DNA of 34,809 nt from Phascolarctobacterium_A succinatutens_B (GTDB lineage: Bacteria; Bacillota; Negativicutes; Acidaminococcales; Acidaminococcaceae): NCBI RefSeq assembly GCF_958453765.1, contig NZ_CAUDZA010000025.1, positions 1 to 34,809 on the forward strand. The letters run 5' to 3'. Made by a program: the position numbers and the translations under genes. The notes below the pieces were generated by a model. It ran no database searches, was not told where the DNA came from, and worked only from the letters and a program-made list of their open reading frames with translations. This document shows, one piece after another, positions 30,747 to 34,809 of the stretch (position 1 is the stretch's first letter; each line of letters begins with the position of its first letter).

Positions 30747-32512
30747 TACTGCAAGCATTAGTAGATTATTATGAGGCTTTAGCTGCTAAAGGAAAGGTGG
30801 CTAAACCAGGTTGGGGAAATGCCAAAATATCTTATGCGCTGAATATTGATAAACAGGGAAGGTTACTAAACCTTCTTTCTTTGAAAATTTCTGTGCAAAA
30901 AGGCAAGAAAACAGTCGAATTGCCACAGAACATATTGCTGCCGGAAGCAACTAAACGTACTGCAGGAGTTGCTGCTCAGTTTTTATGGGATAACGCAAAA
31001 TATGTTTTGGGTATAGATGCCAGTGGTAAAACTGAGCGTAGTAAGCAATGCTTTGAGACAATGGCACAAAAATGTCAGGAAATATTAGCAGATGCTGTTG
31101 GTGAAAAAGCAATGGCACTAAAAGCATTTTTCGCAACTTGGCAACCAGAATTAGCACACGAAAATATGCTTTTGCAGCCCTATAGGGAAGATTTACTGGG
31201 TTCCGCTAACTTGATGTTTAAGGTTGATGGCGAAAGTGTAGAACAGGATGAAGAAATCAAACGGGCGTGGGATTCTTATAAAAGCCAGCAAGCTACGGAT
31301 GTAGCTAAAGGAATTTGTTTGGTTACAGGCAAGACTGCTCCAGTAGCTCGTTTGCATCCTAGTATTAAAGGGTTGTATGGAGCACAGTCTTCTGGCGCAG
31401 CTTTGGTAGCGTTCAATGCTCCTGCTTATGAATCATATGAGCATAAGCAGGGCGACAATGCACCGGTCAGTGAGTATGCTGCTTTTGCTTATACAACAGC
31501 GCTGAATACGTTATTGTCGAATGACAGAAATTATTTACGTATTGGTGATATGACAGTTGTTTTTTGGGCAGAAGGTGCAGATGAAGACAACGAGGATGTT
31601 TTTGGTGATATTTTTAGCAGTGCTAATGAGATTGTCAAAGATGAGGATATTAAGGGCTTTTTCGAAAAAGTTCGAGCTGGTAAGCCGTTTGAGATTAGTG
31701 ATTTTACGGTTAAACCGGATAATAGGTTCTATATTTTGGGATTGTCGCCTAATGCTGCGAGAATTTCAGTACGCTTTTTCTTTATCAATACATTTGGTGA
31801 TTTCATTAAGAATTACGAAAAATATTTTCGTGAATTTGAAATTATCAAACCGGGCTTTGATAACAGAGTAAATATACCATTATGGCAGATTCTGCAGGAA
31901 ACTGCTAATAAAAATTCCAAAGATAAATCTGCTACACCGTTGTTGATAGGTGCTGTCTTACGTAGTATTTTAAGCGGTACAAAATATCCTGAAGCGTTGT
32001 ATCAGAATACAATTTTACGAGCAAAGGCTGATCAGGATAATCCGGATAAAAATATTACCAAAATCAGCAGAATCAAGGCGGCAATAATGAAGGCTTGCTT
32101 GATAAGAAATTACAAATATAATGAGGAGGTTGTTACTGTGGCATTAAATGAAGAATGCAAAAAAGTACCTTATGTGTTAGGGAGATTGTTTGCGGTGCTT
32201 GAGGACTTGCAGGAAAAAGCTAATCCTGGTATCAATAGTACTATAAAGGATCGCTACTTTAATTCTGCTTGTGCTAATCCTAGCATGACTTTTCCGCTGT
32301 TGACTAAGCTTGCAAATACGCATTTGAAGAAAATTTCATCACAAAAAGGCACTGTAATCTATTTTGAAAAGTTGATTGGTGAACTTATGAATAAACTTGA
32401 AGTTGATGATAATGCGATGCCGGCTCGTTTAAGCTTACCGGAACAAGGTGAATTTGTTCTGGGATATTATCATCAAGTGCAAAAACGCTACGAGAAAAAG
32501 GAGGAAAAATAA
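30743..32512 (+). CDS. cas8c: Type I-C Cascade large subunit Cas8c (Csd1)
   Basis: Cas8c is the large Cascade subunit that recognises the PAM and helps load Cas3. The 589-residue protein is close to the usual Csd1 length (about 570-650). The N-terminal ILQALVDYYEALAAKGKVAKPGWG segment is typical, as is the middle region with CLVTGKTAPVARLHPSIKGL and the SSGAALVAFNAPAYESYE stretch. In some I-C systems an internal start inside cas8c yields the small subunit Cas11c; ATG and GTG codons occur in the last third (for example GTG near 32138 after AATGAGGAGG), so this is possible here. cas7 follows directly. Confidence 0.94.
   Translation: MILQALVDYYEALAAKGKVAKPGWGNAKISYALNIDKQGRLLNLLSLKISVQKGKKTVELPQNILLPEATKRTAGVAAQFLWDNAKYVLGIDASGKTERSKQCFETMAQKCQEILADAVGEKAMALKAFFATWQPELAHENMLLQPYREDLLGSANLMFKVDGESVEQDEEIKRAWDSYKSQQATDVAKGICLVTGKTAPVARLHPSIKGLYGAQSSGAALVAFNAPAYESYEHKQGDNAPVSEYAAFAYTTALNTLLSNDRNYLRIGDMTVVFWAEGADEDNEDVFGDIFSSANEIVKDEDIKGFFEKVRAGKPFEISDFTVKPDNRFYILGLSPNAARISVRFFFINTFGDFIKNYEKYFREFEIIKPGFDNRVNIPLWQILQETANKNSKDKSATPLLIGAVLRSILSGTKYPEALYQNTILRAKADQDNPDKNITKISRIKAAIMKACLIRNYKYNEEVVTVALNEECKKVPYVLGRLFAVLEDLQEKANPGINSTIKDRYFNSACANPSMTFPLLTKLANTHLKKISSQKGTVIYFEKLIGELMNKLEVDDNAMPARLSLPEQGEFVLGYYHQVQKRYEKKEEK
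32138..32512 (+). CDS. Possible internal Cas11c small subunit start
   Basis: Within cas8c the sequence ATGAGGAGG at about 32120-32128 is a good ribosome binding site. It is followed after nine bases by an in-frame GTG (VALNEECKKVPYVLGRL). Type I-C systems are known to make a small subunit, Cas11c, from an internal start in cas8c at about this position. The product would be about 124 residues, covering the helical C-terminal part of Cas8c, a normal size for Cas11c. This is an inferred second product of the same frame. Confidence 0.6.
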   Translation: MALNEECKKVPYVLGRLFAVLEDLQEKANPGINSTIKDRYFNSACANPSMTFPLLTKLANTHLKKISSQKGTVIYFEKLIGELMNKLEVDDNAMPARLSLPEQGEFVLGYYHQVQKRYEKKEEK

Positions 32513-33403
32513 ATGGCTGAAGTAATCAAAAACAGATATGAGTTTACAATTTTGTTCGACGTAGAAAATGGTAATCCGAATGGTGACCCGGATGCAGGCA
32601 ACATGCCGCGTATTGATCCTGAAACTGGTTATGGCATTGTTACTGATGTTTGCTTGAAACGCAAAATCAGAAATTGTGTCGAGACGATGTGCGAAGATAA
32701 AGAAGGCTACAAAATCTATATTAAAGATGGTGTGCCTCTGAATGAAAGCGATAATACTGCATATATTGCGTTTGGCACTGATGAAAAGAAAATTAAGGAA
32801 TTAAAAAAAGATGATCCTGAAATTGATAAGAAAATTTGCCAATTTATGTGCAATAATTTCTTTGATATTCGTACTTTTGGTGCTGTCATGACTACATTCG
32901 TAAAGGCTGCTTTGAATTGTGGTCAGGTTCGCGGTCCTGTGCAGATGGGCTTTGCTCGTAGTATTGATCCGATTGTGACACAAGAAGTTACAATTACCAG
33001 AGTTGCTATTACAACTAAAAAGGATGCAGAAAATAAGAGCACAGAAATGGGCCGTAAATATATTGTTCCTTACGCATTATACCGTGTAGATGGTTATATT
33101 TCTGCAAATCTTGCACGTAAAGTAACGGGATTTAGTGAAGATGATTTGGCTTTGTTGTGGCAGGCAATTATCAATATGTTTGAATACGATCATTCTGCTG
33201 CTCGTGGCAATATGGCTGTACGTGAGCTTATAGTATTTAAGCATGCCACGGAATTGGGTAATGCTCCTGCATATAAGTTGTTTGATACTGTGAGTGTTAA
33301 GCGTAAGGAAGGAGTTATTGCTGCTAGAAGCTATAATGATTATGAAGTTGAAGTTGCAGAACATAAACTCCCTGAAGGTGTAAGCTGTACACGTATGATT
33401 TAA
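32513..33403 (+). CDS. cas7c: Type I-C Cascade backbone Cas7c (Csd2)
   Basis: Cas7c coats the crRNA spacer as the repeated backbone subunit of Cascade. The 296-residue protein has the family signature NGNPNGDPDAGNMPRIDPET near the N-terminus, TDVCLKRKIRN, and QVRGPVQMGFARSIDPI in the middle. The C-terminal half holds the AALLWQ-like helix and FEYDHSAARGNMAVREL. It starts immediately after cas8c stops, with AAGGAGG about 8 nt before the ATG. In canonical I-C loci cas4-cas1-cas2 follow; here only a 214-nt AT-rich leader precedes the array. Confidence 0.95.
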   Translation: MAEVIKNRYEFTILFDVENGNPNGDPDAGNMPRIDPETGYGIVTDVCLKRKIRNCVETMCEDKEGYKIYIKDGVPLNESDNTAYIAFGTDEKKIKELKKDDPEIDKKICQFMCNNFFDIRTFGAVMTTFVKAALNCGQVRGPVQMGFARSIDPIVTQEVTITRVAITTKKDAENKSTEMGRKYIVPYALYRVDGYISANLARKVTGFSEDDLALLWQAIINMFEYDHSAARGNMAVRELIVFKHATELGNAPAYKLFDTVSVKRKEGVIAARSYNDYEVEVAEHKLPEGVSCTRMI

Positions 33404-33617
33404 GGTGATTTCTTCTGTGAGCAATTAGCGTTTGTGTAATTTAGGTTCATGGTGCGAAGTTATATGAAACATAAAATTTAGCTTAGGTTCGCAACTTAAG
33501 CTAGAATGGGAAACTATAAGTTTTCTCACATCAAAATAAATTTTTAAGGATTTGAATTGAGCTGGTTCGCAATAAATGCTTGATTTAAATGAATGTAGAA
33601 GTATTTTGTTTTGATGT
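33404..33617 (+). promoter_or_regulatory. CRISPR leader
   Basis: This AT-rich, gene-free 214 nt lies between cas7 and the first repeat. It contains GGTTCGCA twice (33486-33493, 33564-33571; 78 bp apart) and the inverse TGCGAA at 33453-33458. It also holds a hairpin, TAGCTTA (33479-33485) with TAAGCTA (33497-33503). Leader motifs of this GGTTCGCA kind are common in type I-C loci. I see no cas1, cas2 or cas4 remnant. Confidence 0.75.
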
Positions 33618-34809
33618 GTCGCTCCCGTGAGGGAGCGTGGATTGAAATATCATAGCTTGATTGCTTTAGAACGTGCCTACCGTCGCTCCCGTGAGGGAGC
33701 GTGGATTGAAATCATTATATATATATATAAGCGTCATTTTTGCCCGAGTCGCTCCCGTGAGGGAGCGTGGATTGAAATATAATATAGTCATGGTTGAGAT
33801 AGAAATGAGTCAAGTCGCTCCCGTGAGGGAGCGTGGATTGAAATCTGGGAGGTACAGAAAATGAAAAGTATTAGAAAAGTCGCTCCCGTGAGGGAGCGTG
33901 GATTGAAATCTTATCGCACCGATGGAGTACAACCGGTATATGGTCGCTCCCGTGAGGGAGCGTGGATTGAAATGATATGTACTGGCCTACATTTGCGTTT
34001 TTAGGCGAACGTCGCTCCCGTGAGGGAGCGTGGATTGAAATAGAAAAGCAGGGAGGCGGGAGCCTCCCCGAATATAGTCGCTCCCGTGAGGGAGCGTGGA
34101 TTGAAATCAAAAAGAGTGTATCATACACCACGCCACGCTCAGTCGCTCCCGTGAGGGAGCGTGGATTGAAATCTGCCGACGTGATGGAGCGTTGCAATGA
34201 GGTTGCGGTCGCTCCCGTGAGGGAGCGTGGATTGAAATTAGAAAAGCGTTATCCCGTCGAAGTCTACGATAAAGTCGCTCCCGTGAGGGAGCGTGGATTG
34301 AAATCTCTGGCTTGATCCGGAGCATAATACGGAAAAAGGTCGCTCCCGTGAGGGAGCGTGGATTGAAATATTTTGGAGCTTGCTAGTAGTAGCGGAGTAA
34401 AAAGGTCGCTCCCGTGAGGGAGCGTGGATTGAAATCGTAGTAGTTATGGTTATTAAGCTCTTCAGCTCCGTCGCTCCCGTGAGGGAGCGTGGATTGAAAT
34501 CAAAAAAAAATAGAAAAAAGTTAAAAAAAACTGTTGTCGCTCCCGTGAGGGAGCGTGGATTGAAATTTAATATTATAAGTCAGTCGACTAATTGACAAAC
34601 AGTCGCTCCCGTGAGGGAGCGTGGATTGAAATCATTAGTGGCGGGTTATTTGGTTATCACGGAGTTGGTCGCTCCCGTGAGGGAGCGTGGATTGAAATAT
34701 GCACCTTATTTTTATAATCTCTCATTTTCTTCAGTCGCTCCCGTGAGGGAGCGTGGATTGAAATGTTTGAAAGTTGACGCTATATTAAACAAACTTTCGT
34801 CGCTCCCGT
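33618..34809 (+). CRISPR. Type I-C CRISPR array, 18 full repeats plus a partial
   Basis: The 31-nt repeat is GT, the hairpin CGCTCCC-GTGA-GGGAGCG, then TGGATTGAAAT. Repeats start at 33618, 33682, 33748, 33814, 33879, 33943, 34011, 34077, 34142, 34208, 34274, 34339, 34405, 34470, 34536, 34602, 34668, 34734 and 34799 (last one cut after 11 nt by the window end). All complete copies are identical by eye. The 18 spacers are 33-37 nt, mostly 34-35. The repeat tail TGGATTGAAAT forms the crRNA 5' handle after Cas5c cleavage, so transcription runs with the cas genes. Spacer 14 is almost all A, and spacer 7 holds an internal palindrome. Confidence 0.98.

Noticed and set aside
33673..34325. Open frames with repeated VAPVRERGLK or ISIHAPSRER
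   Set aside because: They are translations of the CRISPR repeats, not proteins.

Overview
The window looks like chromosomal DNA of a diderm Firmicute of the Negativicutes, possibly near Phascolarctobacterium/Acidaminococcaceae (genus is inference). The main clues are an SLH-domain porin with a signal peptide and a terminal-Phe beta-barrel, an AsmA-like envelope protein, and otherwise Firmicutes-type operons: cggR-gapA-pgk/tpi-gpmI-eno, secG, and esterase-rnr-smpB-ssrA.

Layout. 1-811 is a gene-free, repeat-rich stretch ending in a good sigma-70 promoter for an MFS (anion:cation symporter family) transporter (812-2059). 2154-4088 is a queuosine unit: promoter, preQ1-I-type aptamer, terminator hairpins, queC, queT, queF. 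4222-11330 is the lower-glycolysis operon headed by its own repressor gene cggR with a tandem CggR-like operator. Within it pgk and tpiA are one continuous 641-codon gene. secG (11431-11661) follows, then a membrane pyrophosphatase (11765-13777) and the SLH porin (14164-15423), which has a strong promoter and a leader of about 200 nt.

15476-17072 is an accessory island. Three copies of one 29-nt palindromic terminator bracket two small two-gene modules, a DUF4160 pair and a zeta-toxin-like kinase with a 70-codon partner. Three operator-like palindromes spaced exactly 41 bp come next, followed by an RNA quality-control operon (carboxylesterase, hotdog thioesterase, RNase R, SmpB) and tmRNA (21524-21873). 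22202-27665 holds an RNase H-like protein, a DUF1653 protein, an MmcQ/YjbR-like protein, endonuclease IV, an M18 aminopeptidase and an AsmA-like protein.

27733-34809 is a type I-C CRISPR-Cas locus: cas3, then a hairpin and a consensus promoter, then cas5c-cas8c-cas7c, an AT-rich leader, and an array of 18 complete identical repeats plus a partial one cut by the window end. No cas4, cas1 or cas2 lies between cas7 and the array, where a canonical I-C locus carries them.

The eno-secG-(esterase)-rnr-smpB-ssrA order is a known Firmicutes arrangement. Here hppA, the porin and the two toxin-type modules sit between secG and the esterase. The points most worth a second look are the repeat-bracketed modules, the 41-bp phased palindromes, the PGK-TPI fusion, the structured porin leader, and the I-C locus lacking a local adaptation module.
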